From Devosia sp. (GTDB lineage: Bacteria; Pseudomonadota; Alphaproteobacteria; Rhizobiales; Devosiaceae), in the NCBI GenBank assembly GCA_015234425.1, contig JADGNE010000057.1:1-64000 (forward strand): 64,000 bases of DNA. Reading direction: 5' to 3'. The notes below the pieces were generated by a model. It did no database searches. It was not told the DNA's origin and was given only the letters and a program-made list of their open reading frames with translations. Made by a program: the position numbers and the translations under genes. Positions within the stretch are counted from its first letter, which is position 1. Every line of letters starts with the position of its first letter. Of the stretch, positions 18,234-26,346 are shown in pieces.

Positions 18234-20657
18234 TTACTTGCGCAGTTCGCCGCCGGTGGCCTTGGTGACGGCGGCGACGATGGCGGCGGAGACTTTCTCG
18301 ATGTCTTCGTCGGTCAGCGTCTTGTCGCGCGGCTGCAGGGTCACTTCGATGGCGACGGACTTCCTGCCTTCGCCCACATGTGCGCCCTCAAAGATGTCAA
18401 AAATGGTGACGTCCTTGATCAGCGTCTTTTCGGCGCCCTTGGCGGCCTTGAGGATGGTGGCGGCGGTGACCGCGCGGTCCATCACGAAGGCAAAGTCGCG
18501 GCTCAAAGGCTGGAACTGGCTGAGAGTCAGCGCCGGCTTGGTCTTGGTGGCCTTCTTGCGCGGCTCGGGGATGGCGTCGAGGTCGATTTCGAAGGCGGCA
18601 ATGGGGCCTTCGATGTCGAGTTCGGCGGCGAGCGCCGGGTGGAGTTCACCGAACCAGCCGAGCGTGACCTTGGGGCCGAGTGCGATGCGGCCGCCGCGAC
18701 CCGGATGGCTCCAAGCGGCAGGCTCGGGCAGGATCTGGACCTTTTCGATGTCGACGCCAAGGGAATCGAGCACGGCGGAGAGATCGGCCTTGGCATCCCA
18801 GACGGAAACGGCCTGCGGCTTGCCGGACCAGTGGCGGCCGGAACCGTTGAGCGTGGACGTGCCGGTGCGGACGCCCGAGGCATAGGTGTGCTGGCCTTCG
18901 GGCTTGTCGGAGAGGAAGACCTGGCCAACTTCGAACAGGGCCACATCGGCAAAGCCGCGATTGGCGTTGCGACGCGCGCCGGCAATGAGGCCGGGGAGCA
19001 GGGACGGGCGCATGTCGGTCATGTCAGCAGCAATGGCATTGGCCAGCTGCCGGTCCTCGGTGCCGCCGCCGAAGCGGGTGGCATCGGCGTTGGAGATGAA
19101 GCTCCAGGTGACGACCTCATCGAGACCGCGCGTCGCCAGCGCCCGGCGGGCGATGCGGCGGCGGTTCTGAATGGTGGTGAGGATTCGCGGGGCAACGTGG
19201 TTGAGGCGCGGCAGCGGCTCGACCGGGACATTGTCAACGCCGACCATGCGCATGACTTCCTCGACGAGGTCGGCCTTCTGCGTCACGTCCGGGCGCCAGG
19301 ACGGCACCTTTACCTGACGGGTGTCGCCCGAGCCTTCGACGGCAAAGCCGAGGCGGGTGAGGATGGCCTCAACCTCTTCCGGAGCGGAGGTGATGCCGGT
19401 GAGGCGCTTCACTTCGGAGAGCGGGAATTCAACGACTGTGTTCGGGAACACGTCTTCGCCCGAAATCGCCGGTTCCTTGGCCTCGCCGCCGCAGAGCTCG
19501 AGGACGAGGCGGGTGGCGAGCTCGAGACCGGGTTCGGTCAGGGCCGGGTCGACATTGCGTTCGAGGCGATAACGGGCATCCGAGACAATGCCGGTCTTGC
19601 GGCCGGACTGGGCGATGAGATCGGGATCCCAGGACGCGCATTCCATCAGGACATTGACGGTCTCTTCGGTGACGCCCGAGCGGATGCCGCCCATGATGCC
19701 GCCGAGGCAGAGCGGGCCCTTGTCGTCGGCGATGACAGTCATGGTCTCGTCGAGCGTATAGATCTTGTTGTCGAGCGCGTCGAACTCTTCGCCCCGCGCA
19801 TTGCGCAGCACCATGGTGCCTTCGACCTTGTCGGCATCATAAGCGTGGAGCGGGCGGCCCCAGCCGAGCGAGACGAGATTGGTGATGTCGACAATGGTGT
19901 TGATGGGACGCAGGCCCACGGCACGCAGGCGCGCCTGCAGCCACTCGGGCGATGGGCCGTTTTTCACATTGGCGATGTAGCGGCCGGCGAACTTGCGGAT
20001 CGCCTTGGGCGCGCCCTCGGCAAACTGGTGCGGCAGGGCCGGGATCGGGCTCGGGCCGGTGGAAGGCACGGGCGAAAAATCGGTCTTTTTCAGCGTGCCG
20101 AGGCCGAAGGCGGCGAGATCGCGCGCCACGCCATAGACGCCGGTCGCATCACCCCGGTTCGGCGTGATGGAGATGTCGAAGACGACGCCGTTGATGCCGG
20201 CGTAGTCGACATATTTGGCGCCGATCGGGGCGTCTTCGGGAAGCTCGATGATGCCGTCGTGATCGTTGGAAAGTTCGAGCTCGGCGGCCGAGCAGAGCAT
20301 GCCATTGGACGGGGCGCCACGAATGACAACGCCACCCTTCAACTCAAAATCCTTGCCGGGGATATAGGTGCCGGGGAAGGCGAAGACCGACTTGAGGCCA
20401 GTGCGGGCATTGGGCGCGCCGCAGACCACGTCGATCAATTCACCGGTGCCGGCATCGACCTTGCAGATATTGAGGTGGTCGGAATTGGGATGGGGCGTGG
20501 CCGAGACCACATGAGCCACCACAAACTTCTCGAGCGCCTTGCCCTGGCTTTCAATGCCTTCCACTTCAAGGCCGATCATGGTCAGCGCCTTGCCGATTTC
20601 CTCGGGCGAAGCCTGGGTATCGAGATGCTCATGGAGCCAATCAAGCGTGAATTTCAT
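18234..20657 (-). CDS. pheT: Phenylalanine-tRNA ligase beta subunit
   Basis: 807 aa, full length. It begins with KFTLDWLHEHLDT and contains an EMAP/tRNA-binding domain (about residues 40-150: VEGIESQGKALEKFVVAHV, HPNSDHLNICKVD). The B3/B4 editing region follows (NRGDATGVYGVARDLA and VDITNLVSLGWGRPLHAYDADK). The B5 domain and catalytic-like core come next. The C-terminal FDX-ACB anticodon-binding domain carries QPLSRDFAFVMD. It acts as (alphabeta)2 with PheS. It starts 11 bases after the stop of the ASCH-exonuclease gene, so the two are likely co-transcribed. Confidence 0.97.
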   Translation of the reverse strand: MKFTLDWLHEHLDTQASPEEIGKALTMIGLEVEGIESQGKALEKFVVAHVVSATPHPNSDHLNICKVDAGTGELIDVVCGAPNARTGLKSVFAFPGTYIPGKDFELKGGVVIRGAPSNGMLCSAAELELSNDHDGIIELPEDAPIGAKYVDYAGINGVVFDISITPNRGDATGVYGVARDLAAFGLGTLKKTDFSPVPSTGPSPIPALPHQFAEGAPKAIRKFAGRYIANVKNGPSPEWLQARLRAVGLRPINTIVDITNLVSLGWGRPLHAYDADKVEGTMVLRNARGEEFDALDNKIYTLDETMTVIADDKGPLCLGGIMGGIRSGVTEETVNVLMECASWDPDLIAQSGRKTGIVSDARYRLERNVDPALTEPGLELATRLVLELCGGEAKEPAISGEDVFPNTVVEFPLSEVKRLTGITSAPEEVEAILTRLGFAVEGSGDTRQVKVPSWRPDVTQKADLVEEVMRMVGVDNVPVEPLPRLNHVAPRILTTIQNRRRIARRALATRGLDEVVTWSFISNADATRFGGGTEDRQLANAIAADMTDMRPSLLPGLIAGARRNANRGFADVALFEVGQVFLSDKPEGQHTYASGVRTGTSTLNGSGRHWSGKPQAVSVWDAKADLSAVLDSLGVDIEKVQILPEPAAWSHPGRGGRIALGPKVTLGWFGELHPALAAELDIEGPIAAFEIDLDAIPEPRKKATKTKPALTLSQFQPLSRDFAFVMDRAVTAATILKAAKGAEKTLIKDVTIFDIFEGAHVGEGRKSVAIEVTLQPRDKTLTDEDIEKVSAAIVAAVTKATGGELRK

Positions 20658-20668
20658 GTTTCTGGACC

Positions 20669-21703
20669 TTAACGGAAGTCACTTTTGCTGCCGGTAACAG
20701 GCGGCAGCGCGGACGAAAGTTGAAAGAGTTCAACCAGGACATTGGCGAAGCCGCGGGCATCGTCGATGGCTCGGTGGGTATGGGGGATATGGCCATAGAA
20801 CTCGGCTGGCAGCTTGCTCATGCCCCAATCGAGATAGGGCGCGCCGCGCAGGGTTCCGGCCATGGTGTAAAGGCAGACGCCGCCACCGCGAAAAATCTGC
20901 CGGCTCTTGAAGGGGCCGGAGAGGACGCGGGTGCCGGCATATTCATCGAGATAATGGTCCATCCAGAGACCATCAAAGATCATCGGGGCGGCCGCGAAGA
21001 CTTTTGGGCCGGGCAGGCTTTCGACCCAGTCGGCAAAGCGCGGCATGACGACAGCCGGGTCTTCGGCGCCTTCGGTGGCCGCCTTCCAGGCGTCGGGCTG
21101 GGTGGCCCACCAGGCCATGGTGGTTTCATTGGTGGTGCGATCCGGCCGCGGTTTCAGGACCGCCTCGAACTCGCCATGGCGCGTGCCATCGGCGGTGATC
21201 GCCACCGAGGCAAAGCTCAGCATGGAATTATGCAGCGGGGTGGGGCCGTCCGATTCGATATCGGTGACGATGAAGATCGGGGTGGCGACGCGGTTATAGA
21301 TTTCGCGCCCGGCCGGGAGAACGGAGACGAGCCTGAAGGTTTCGCAGACAATGTCCATGTCGGGCGAGAAGCCGCCATTGCGGGCGAAATAGGCTTCGTG
21401 GCCGGCGCGCCATTCGGCATAGGGGCCTTCGCCTTCAAGATCGGTGAAGGCGGGAGAAATCTGGCTGAATGTGCGGGTTTCGACCGAGACGGTCTCGATG
21501 ATGCAGGCCTCTTCGCCGGCGCCATTGAGGACGATGTCCTGTCGACCGATCTGGGGCAGGGGCTCCTTGCCCGGACCGAAATCGCGAAGCGCGCCGCAGG
21601 TGGCGGTCTTCTTGCCGGCAAGGACGAGCGCGAGCAGGCGATCGGCGAGCTCGGGAGAGTCACCGAAGGAGAAGCGGACTTTTGTGTCTGACGATGCCGT
21701 CAT
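20669..21703 (-). CDS. ASCH domain fused to a DEDDh 3'-5' exonuclease
   Basis: 344 aa with two domains. Residues about 8-130 look like an ASCH domain (LVLAGKKTATCGAL, residues 27-39, and GEGPYAEWRAGHEAYF, about 91-106), a PUA-related RNA-binding or amidohydrolase/ribonuclease fold. Residues about 142-330 form a DnaQ-like exonuclease: motif I D148-x-E150 (VTDIESDG), motif II D244 (MIFDGLWMD), motif III H310 and D315 (HTHRAIDDARG). It sits between pheS and pheT, 11 bases before pheT. A role in RNA or tRNA processing or quality control is inferred only. Alternative: a DNA/RNA repair exonuclease inserted by chance. Confidence 0.78.
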   Translation of the reverse strand: MTASSDTKVRFSFGDSPELADRLLALVLAGKKTATCGALRDFGPGKEPLPQIGRQDIVLNGAGEEACIIETVSVETRTFSQISPAFTDLEGEGPYAEWRAGHEAYFARNGGFSPDMDIVCETFRLVSVLPAGREIYNRVATPIFIVTDIESDGPTPLHNSMLSFASVAITADGTRHGEFEAVLKPRPDRTTNETTMAWWATQPDAWKAATEGAEDPAVVMPRFADWVESLPGPKVFAAAPMIFDGLWMDHYLDEYAGTRVLSGPFKSRQIFRGGGVCLYTMAGTLRGAPYLDWGMSKLPAEFYGHIPHTHRAIDDARGFANVLVELFQLSSALPPVTGSKSDFR

Positions 21704-21734
21704 TGGGCGACACTCTCTTCACGAACACTGCACG

Positions 21735-21861
21735 GCCCCCCTCCCCCTTGTGGGGAGGGATTGAGGGTGGGGGTGAGCCCCACGGATAGAGTCTGCGGAG
21801 CCAGACCCCCACCCTTGGCGCTGCGCGCCGTCCCTCCCCACAAGGGGGAGGGAGACGCAGG
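21735..21861. repeat. Long hairpin-forming palindromic repeat between pheS and the ASCH gene
   Basis: The left arm (CCTCCCCCTTGTGGGGAGGG then TGAGGGTGGGGGT, about 21739-21773) is complementary to the right arm (ACCCCCACCCTTGG then CCCTCCCCACAAGGGGGAGG, about 21804-21860). The whole can fold as one large hairpin inside the pheS-to-pheT transcript. Confidence 0.75.
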
Positions 21862-21893
21862 AGCCGATGGGTTTGGGGGCGCGGACAGCATTG

Positions 21894-23024
21894 TTAGCTC
21901 GACAGGCCGCCGAAGAGGGTGGGGAGGTCGAGGGGGCGGAAGCCGTAGTGCTCGATCCAGCGCTGGTCGGCGTCGAAGAAGGCGCGCAGGTCCGGCATGC
22001 CGTATTTGAGCATGGCGAGGCGGTCGATGCCGGCGCCGAAGGCAAAGCCCTGGTAGACGTCGGGGTCGAGCCCGGCTTCGCGCAGGACATTGGGGTGAAC
22101 CATGCCGCAGCCCAGGATTTCGAGCCAGTCATTGCCTTCGCCGATCTTCACTTCCGAGCCGGAGCGGTCGCACTGGACGTCAACTTCCATGGAGGGCTCG
22201 GTGAAGGGGAAGAAGCTGGGGCGGAAGCGCAGGGTGACGTTGGGGACCTCGAAGAAGGCCTTGAGGAATTCTTCGAGAACCCAGCGCAGCTGGCCGATGT
22301 GGCTGGACTTGTCGATGACAAGACCTTCCACCTGATGGAACATCGGGGTGTGGGTCTGATCGCTGTCATTGCGATAGGTGCGGCCGGGCACGACGACGCG
22401 GATCGGCGGATCCTGCGGCGGGGTGAGGTAGGAGGCGGCCGGCTTTTCGTTGGTCTGCTTCATGACGCGGACCTGCACCGGGGAGGTGTGGGTGCGCAGG
22501 ACCTTTTTCACCCCGTCCGGGCCGGGCTTCATGAAGAAGGTGTCATGCATTTCGCGCGCGGGGTGACCTTCGGGGAAGTTGAGCGCGGTGAAATTGTAAT
22601 AGTCGGTCTCGATATCGGGCCCTTCGGAGATGGAAAAGCCCATGTCCGAGAAGATGGCGGTGATTTCGTCGATGGTCTGGGAAATCGGGTGAATGCGGCC
22701 GCGCGCGGTGGGCGCAGGCTGCAGCGGCAGGGTGATATCGACGGTCTCGGCCTTGAGGCGCGCTTGAAGCGCTGCGGCCTTGAGATCGGCGCTGCGCGCT
22801 TCGATCAGCCCGGCGATCTCGACCTTGAGGCCGTTGATGGCGGGACCGGCCGATTTGCGCTCTTCGGGAGCCATGGTGCCGAGCGTGCCCAGCAATGCCG
22901 AGACGGAGCCCTTCTTGCCCAGGGCGGCGACGCGGACGCTATCCAGCGCGGCTTCGTTTTCGGCGGCGGCAATGGCAGCCGACAAGTCGGTGCGCAGGGT
23001 GTCGATCTGGGTATCCAAAGACAT
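21894..23024 (-). CDS. pheS: Phenylalanine-tRNA ligase alpha subunit
   Basis: 376 aa from the ATG at 23022-23024. An in-frame upstream start at 23102 would run through the leader hairpin and is rejected. An N-terminal coiled coil (residues about 1-95) is followed by the class II core: motif 2 [20 protein letters not shown] and motif 3 [28 protein letters not shown] is typical of bacterial PheS. It charges tRNA-Phe with PheT, which is separated from it here by an unrelated gene. rplT lies upstream as in the usual rpmI-rplT-pheST order. Confidence 0.97.
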   Translation of the reverse strand: MSLDTQIDTLRTDLSAAIAAAENEAALDSVRVAALGKKGSVSALLGTLGTMAPEERKSAGPAINGLKVEIAGLIEARSADLKAAALQARLKAETVDITLPLQPAPTARGRIHPISQTIDEITAIFSDMGFSISEGPDIETDYYNFTALNFPEGHPAREMHDTFFMKPGPDGVKKVLRTHTSPVQVRVMKQTNEKPAASYLTPPQDPPIRVVVPGRTYRNDSDQTHTPMFHQVEGLVIDKSSHIGQLRWVLEEFLKAFFEVPNVTLRFRPSFFPFTEPSMEVDVQCDRSGSEVKIGEGNDWLEILGCGMVHPNVLREAGLDPDVYQGFAFGAGIDRLAMLKYGMPDLRAFFDADQRWIEHYGFRPLDLPTLFGGLSS

Positions 23025-23066
23025 CGTAATTCTCAACTCGGACGGGCTGGCGCGGTTAGAGCAAAC

Positions 23067-23100
23067 AAAAACGCCCCGCACCAGCCCTGACGGGCGGCGC
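23067..23100 (-). terminator. Terminator or attenuator hairpin in the pheS leader
   Basis: On the minus strand, CGCCCG pairs with CGGGGCG (one bulged G) and is followed directly by TTTTTG. It lies about 43 bases before the pheS start and 70 bases after rplT. No Phe-rich leader peptide could be defined. Confidence 0.55.
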
Positions 23101-23144
23101 AAGGCGCAATTTTGACCTCAACAAAGCAGAGGAGTGGTCCACCA

Positions 23145-23164
23145 GGCGCCCCTTGCGGGGCACC
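23145..23164 (-). promoter_or_regulatory. GNRA-capped hairpin just after rplT
   Basis: On the minus strand GGTGCCCC-GCAA-GGGGCGCC folds as an 8-bp stem (one G-U) with a GCAA tetraloop. It lacks a T-run, and with the hairpin at 23067-23100 forms the structured rplT-pheS intergenic leader. Confidence 0.5.
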
Positions 23165-23172
23165 GGCAGGCT

Positions 23173-23574
23173 TTAGGCAGTGACGCGGGCGTGGGTCGTG
23201 GTCTCGATGGACTCGAGATAAGCCAGCGATGCCTTGGCCTTGGCGACCAGAGCGCCGAACGCTTCGGGCTGGGTGATCGCGAGATCGCTCAGCACCTTAC
23301 GGTCGACTGCAACCTCGGCCTTGATGAGGCCGTCAATAAAGCGACCATAGGTCAGACCGTATTCACGGACGGCAGCGTTGATACGCTGGATCCACAGAGC
23401 GCGGAAATTGCGCTTCTTGTTACGACGGTCGCGATACGCATACTGATTGGCCTTTTCGACGGCCTGCTTAGCAATACGGATCGTAGACTTACGACGGCCA
23501 TAATAGCCCTCGGCGGCCTTCAAGACCTTCTTGTGACGGGCGTGGGCGGTAACGCCTCTTTTTACGCGTGCCAT
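23173..23574 (-). CDS. rplT: 50S ribosomal protein L20
   Basis: 133 aa. Begins with [18 protein letters not shown] and contains [20 protein letters not shown] and [21 protein letters not shown], all diagnostic for L20. It binds 23S rRNA early in 50S assembly. It follows rpmI by 19 bases; in other bacteria L20 represses this operon through the leader RNA. Confidence 0.98.
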   Translation of the reverse strand: MARVKRGVTAHARHKKVLKAAEGYYGRRKSTIRIAKQAVEKANQYAYRDRRNKKRNFRALWIQRINAAVREYGLTYGRFIDGLIKAEVAVDRKVLSDLAITQPEAFGALVAKAKASLAYLESIETTTHARVTA

Positions 23575-23593
23575 TTATTCGTGTCCTTCCAGC

Positions 23594-23794
23594 TTAACGG
23601 TTGTACGGCATGTACCACTTCACCAGACCCTCGTCGCCCTTGGACAGGATCTTGGTGCCGCGGTTGGTGCGGATGTACTTTGCGTTGTGGCTGATAAGGC
23701 GGTGGCGCTTGCCGGCAACGCCGGCCTTCACCTTGCCGGTTGCGGTGAAGCTGAAGCGCTTCTTTGCACCGGACTTGGTCTTCATCTTTGGCAT
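23594..23794 (-). CDS. rpmI: 50S ribosomal protein L35
   Basis: 66 aa, the normal size. [19 protein letters not shown] and KRHRLISHN are diagnostic, as is the C-terminus with [10 protein letters not shown]. First gene of the rpmI-rplT group; infC, often upstream in other bacteria, is not here. Confidence 0.98.
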   Translation of the reverse strand: MPKMKTKSGAKKRFSFTATGKVKAGVAGKRHRLISHNAKYIRTNRGTKILSKGDEGLVKWYMPYNR

Positions 23795-24135
23795 TTTGCG
23801 GGTCCTTATTGGTCTGAACAGGTTCTTGCGAACCCATCGCTTTCAAAGACCGCCACGGCATGCCTTTTGGCCGGGCGATCCGGAGAAGTGGGCTCTATAG
23901 GACCAATTGGGCAAGGTGGCAAGGGGCGTGAGCGCGGCCCGGGCCAGAGGACAAACTTCGCGCGTTACGCAGCGCCGGGATTATCGGTTTTCGATGATCT
24001 GCTCAAAAATGAGTGTTCCAGATTTCCGAACGTTAATGAAACTTTGTACGGCCTCCAAGCGTCTTTCCTCCATGCCTGACGATGTCGGGCCAACAAATTC
24101 ACGCCCCTCATCACATCCCTCACGGAGTAATAAAA
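23795..24135. other. Divergent intergenic region rpmI / small exported protein
   Basis: 341 bases without a supported gene. It holds the rpmI promoter described separately. Nothing else conserved was recognised apart from a GGAG ribosome-binding site at 24124-24127 for the downstream gene. Confidence 0.6.
23894..23922 (-). promoter_or_regulatory. Sigma-70-type promoter for rpmI-rplT
   Basis: On the minus strand TTGCCA (23917-23922), a 17-base spacer and TATAGA (23894-23899). Transcription would start near 23887, leaving a leader of about 90 bases that contains a GGTTC-TTGC-GAACC hairpin near 23823-23836. Confidence 0.6.
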
Positions 24136-24450
24136 ATGCGCTTTGCCAAGACTTTTGCTATCGCCGCCATCGTTGCCGCCTCTGCTGCCGGCGTTGCCCA
24201 GGCCAGCCCCTACAATGCCAATGTGTCGTTCGACGCGCTCAACGACGCCTATTTCGCCACCGTTCTGAAGGTCAATCCGGCCGAGGCTCGCTCGCTGTCG
24301 GTTGATGTCGATGTGTCCTCGCTGCAGAACCAGATCAAGAACAACCCGTTCCTTGCTCGTACCATCGTCGACCAGGGCTTTACGCTTGATCAGATCGTCG
24401 GGATCGACAGCGACACCAATGGCGCCGCTGTCACGCTCTACGCGCTATAA
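24136..24450 (+). CDS. Small exported protein of unknown function
   Basis: 104 aa. The ATG at 24136 has GGAG 8 bases upstream; an upstream in-frame start would bury the signal peptide. Residues 1-22 are a classical signal peptide (basic MRFAK, hydrophobic core, AQA cleavage site), leaving about 82 mature residues without Cys. The mature part is acidic-amphipathic (DVDVSSLQNQIKNN, LARTIVDQGFTLDQIVGI). I do not recognise the family. It is monocistronic, ended by a UUCG-loop terminator and convergent with a glycosyltransferase gene. Confidence 0.75.
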   Translation: MRFAKTFAIAAIVAASAAGVAQASPYNANVSFDALNDAYFATVLKVNPAEARSLSVDVDVSSLQNQIKNNPFLARTIVDQGFTLDQIVGIDSDTNGAAVTLYAL

Positions 24451-24470
24451 GAGCAACAGACACGAACAAC

Positions 24471-24497
24471 AGGGTGGCCTTCGGGTCGCCCTTTTTT
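24471..24497. terminator. UUCG-loop terminator between convergent genes
   Basis: AGGGTGGCC (24471-24479), TTCG loop, GGTCGCCCT (24484-24492) and a T-run to 24497. It serves the small exported protein; the T-run overlaps the stop codon of the convergent glycosyltransferase gene. Confidence 0.88.
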
Positions 24498-25344
24498 ATT
24501 GCGGGCGGGCGGCTGCCAGCATGGGCTCGATATGGTCCTCAAAAAGGAGGCCCGGCTGCGCGGCGAGGGCGGCGCCATAGAGGGCCTCGGCCTCAAGAGA
24601 AATCCTGAGAAAACCGGCGAGGCCGTCGACGTCCTCGGCGCCGAGCCCGTAGTGGCCGGCCTCAAGGCGGGCCAGGATCTCGTGCTTGGAGGCGATCATG
24701 CCGGAGGTGACGTCGGTCTTGTTGCTCATCGAGCCCTCGCGCTTGATGTAGTCATGGAGCGGCGCGCCCAGATGCAGCGAGGCGGGGGCGGTGCGGTAAA
24801 GCTGGAGCAGGAATTCGAGGTCGGTCATGTTGCTCATGGTGGCATCAAACCGGCCGTCGCAGCGACGGCGATCCCAGACCACCTGCGCATCCATGGAAAG
24901 GTTCACCCATTTGTGCTCGCCCGGGGTGAGGATGCGATCGGGCCCGTCGCCGACATGGCGGAGATGGACAAAATCGGTGGTCATGACATCGAGCGCGCTC
25001 GAAACGATGGCATGGTCGGCCAGACCCGCCAGCGCCAGGGCGAGCTTTTGCGGCTTCATCCGGTCGTCGGCGTCGAGGATGGCGGCATATGGCGTGTCGA
25101 GCGCTTCGAGGGCGACATTGCGGGTGACAGAGGCGCCGCGACCAACGCCGCCGCTGGTCATGAAGCGCTGACGGGGATCAGCGAGGCCCGCGTCAGCGAG
25201 AAATTTTTCATAGTCGTCGCCGTCGTCGGCAATGATCCAGTGCTGCCAGTCTGTGTGGGTCTGGGCAAGCACGCTCGCGACCGTCGCCGGAAGCGTATCC
25301 TTCGCCTTGTAGGCCGGGGTGACGATGGCGATTGTGGTGCTCAT
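24496..25344 (-). CDS. Family 2 glycosyltransferase
   Basis: 282 aa from the ATG at 25342-25344 (MSTTIAIVTPAYKAKDTL); an in-frame ATG at 25359 is a possible alternative. The GT-A fold N-terminus is clear: IVTPAYKAKDTLPATVASVLAQTHTDWQ, then IADDGDD and the DxD-type motif ILDADDRM. Acceptor and sugar donor cannot be predicted. No transmembrane segment is evident. It is a single gene, divergent from hsp20, with no polysaccharide cluster around it. Confidence 0.85.
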   Translation of the reverse strand: MSTTIAIVTPAYKAKDTLPATVASVLAQTHTDWQHWIIADDGDDYEKFLADAGLADPRQRFMTSGGVGRGASVTRNVALEALDTPYAAILDADDRMKPQKLALALAGLADHAIVSSALDVMTTDFVHLRHVGDGPDRILTPGEHKWVNLSMDAQVVWDRRRCDGRFDATMSNMTDLEFLLQLYRTAPASLHLGAPLHDYIKREGSMSNKTDVTSGMIASKHEILARLEAGHYGLGAEDVDGLAGFLRISLEAEALYGAALAAQPGLLFEDHIEPMLAAARPQ

Positions 25345-25382
25345 GGGCGGCAAATCCATTGTGGGGCAAAAGGTTCGGATGA

Positions 25383-25411
25383 CTTGAACCAGACGGTGGG
25401 CTGTCCCATAT
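25383..25411 (+). promoter_or_regulatory. RpoH (sigma-32)-like heat-shock promoter for hsp20
   Basis: CTTGAA (25383-25388) is followed, after 15 or 16 bases, by CCCATAT (25405-25411). This resembles the sigma-32 consensus CTTGAA-N14-CCCCATnT. It lies about 75 bases before an Hsp20 chaperone gene, which makes the match meaningful. Confidence 0.6.
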
Positions 25412-25486
25412 CTGTGGCAGGTCACCGGTGCCACTGCAATCGGGTCGGTGACTGCGGACGTTGCTTGGATAGACAAGGACGGCTTT

Positions 25487-25906
25487 ATGTCGCGAATATC
25501 GGTGTTTTCGGCACCTTTCCTGCTCGGGTTTGACAGCTTCGAAGAGCGGATCGACCGGTTGGCCCGGTCCGCGGATGGCTATCCGCCCTATAATATCGAG
25601 CGCAGTCCGGGTGCGGATGGCGCAGAGCAGTTCCTGATCTCCATTGCCGTAGCCGGATTTGCCCAGGCAGAGCTCGAAATTGTCCATGAGGACAACCAGA
25701 TCACCGTCCGGGGAAAGCAGAAGGATGAGCCGGGACGCCAGTTCCTGCACCGTGGCATTGCAGCCCGACAATTCCAGCGCAGTTTTCTGCTGGCCGATGG
25801 AATGATCGTGAAGGATGCAACTTTAGGCCATGGGATGCTCGTTATTACCCTTGAGCGCCCCCAAGCGCCCAAGACCGCCCGCCGCATAGAGATACGCTCG
25901 CTTTAG
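25487..25906 (+). CDS. Hsp20-family small heat-shock protein
   Basis: 139 aa from the ATG at 25487, with AAGGA about 9 bases upstream. Alpha-crystallin domain at about residues 30-125: YPPYNIERSP, FLISIAVAGFAQAELEIVHEDNQITVRG, the phenylalanine-rich FQRSFLL, and GMLVITLERPQ. IbpA-like ATP-independent holdase that keeps unfolded proteins soluble. Paired with a DUF1150 gene 63 bases downstream, as is usual in Hyphomicrobiales, and preceded by a sigma-32-like promoter. Confidence 0.93.
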   Translation: MSRISVFSAPFLLGFDSFEERIDRLARSADGYPPYNIERSPGADGAEQFLISIAVAGFAQAELEIVHEDNQITVRGKQKDEPGRQFLHRGIAARQFQRSFLLADGMIVKDATLGHGMLVITLERPQAPKTARRIEIRSL

Positions 25907-25969
25907 TTTCGATTTTGCCGGTGGCCCCGGCGGCGAGCCCAACAACAAATTCAGGAAAGGGCCAAGACG

Positions 25970-26254
25970 ATGATGGATAGACGCAGTTCCGACAACACAG
26001 CTGAGAATGTGCATCCGCTCAAGCTTCTGACCCCGGCCCAGTTCGCGGCCCTTGGCGGCAGCGCCGTCGCTTATGTCAAGCCGGTCTCGGGCCTGGTTCT
26101 CTCGACCATGATCAGCGACGCCGAGTTCAACGATACCGAGGAATACCAGCTGGTCATGTCCGCCGACGGCACGCCGCTGATGGTGGCCGACACCGCCGAT
26201 GCCGTCAGCGAATGGCTCGGCGACAAGAGCCTCGGGCTGGCAACGCTGCACTGA
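25970..26254 (+). CDS. DUF1150 family protein
   Basis: 94 aa. LTPAQFAALGGSAVAYVKPV and a C-terminal MSADGTPLMVADTADAV match the DUF1150 pattern known next to small heat-shock genes. Function unknown; co-transcription with hsp20 suggests a heat-stress role (inference). AGGAAAGG precedes the start. A terminator follows. Confidence 0.85.
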   Translation: MMDRRSSDNTAENVHPLKLLTPAQFAALGGSAVAYVKPVSGLVLSTMISDAEFNDTEEYQLVMSADGTPLMVADTADAVSEWLGDKSLGLATLH

Positions 26255-26291
26255 ACACGAGCCGGCAGGATTGCCGAGCGCCAGAAACACG

Positions 26292-26322
26292 AAAGCCCCG
26301 GGGCATGGCCGCGGGGCTTTTT
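26292..26322. terminator. Terminator between DUF1150 and ptsN
   Basis: AAAGCCCCG (26292-26300) pairs with CGGGGCTTT (26312-26320), followed by TT. The A/T-flanked stem could work in both directions for these convergent genes. Confidence 0.8.
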
Positions 26323-26346
26323 CACGTTTCTGGGGCCATCGCAGGA

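Noticed and set aside
18126..20672. 848-residue open frame on the plus strand opposite pheT
   Set aside because: Antisense shadow in GC-rich coding DNA. The minus strand encodes complete, conserved PheT, and the plus-strand product has compositionally biased sequence with no recognisable domain.
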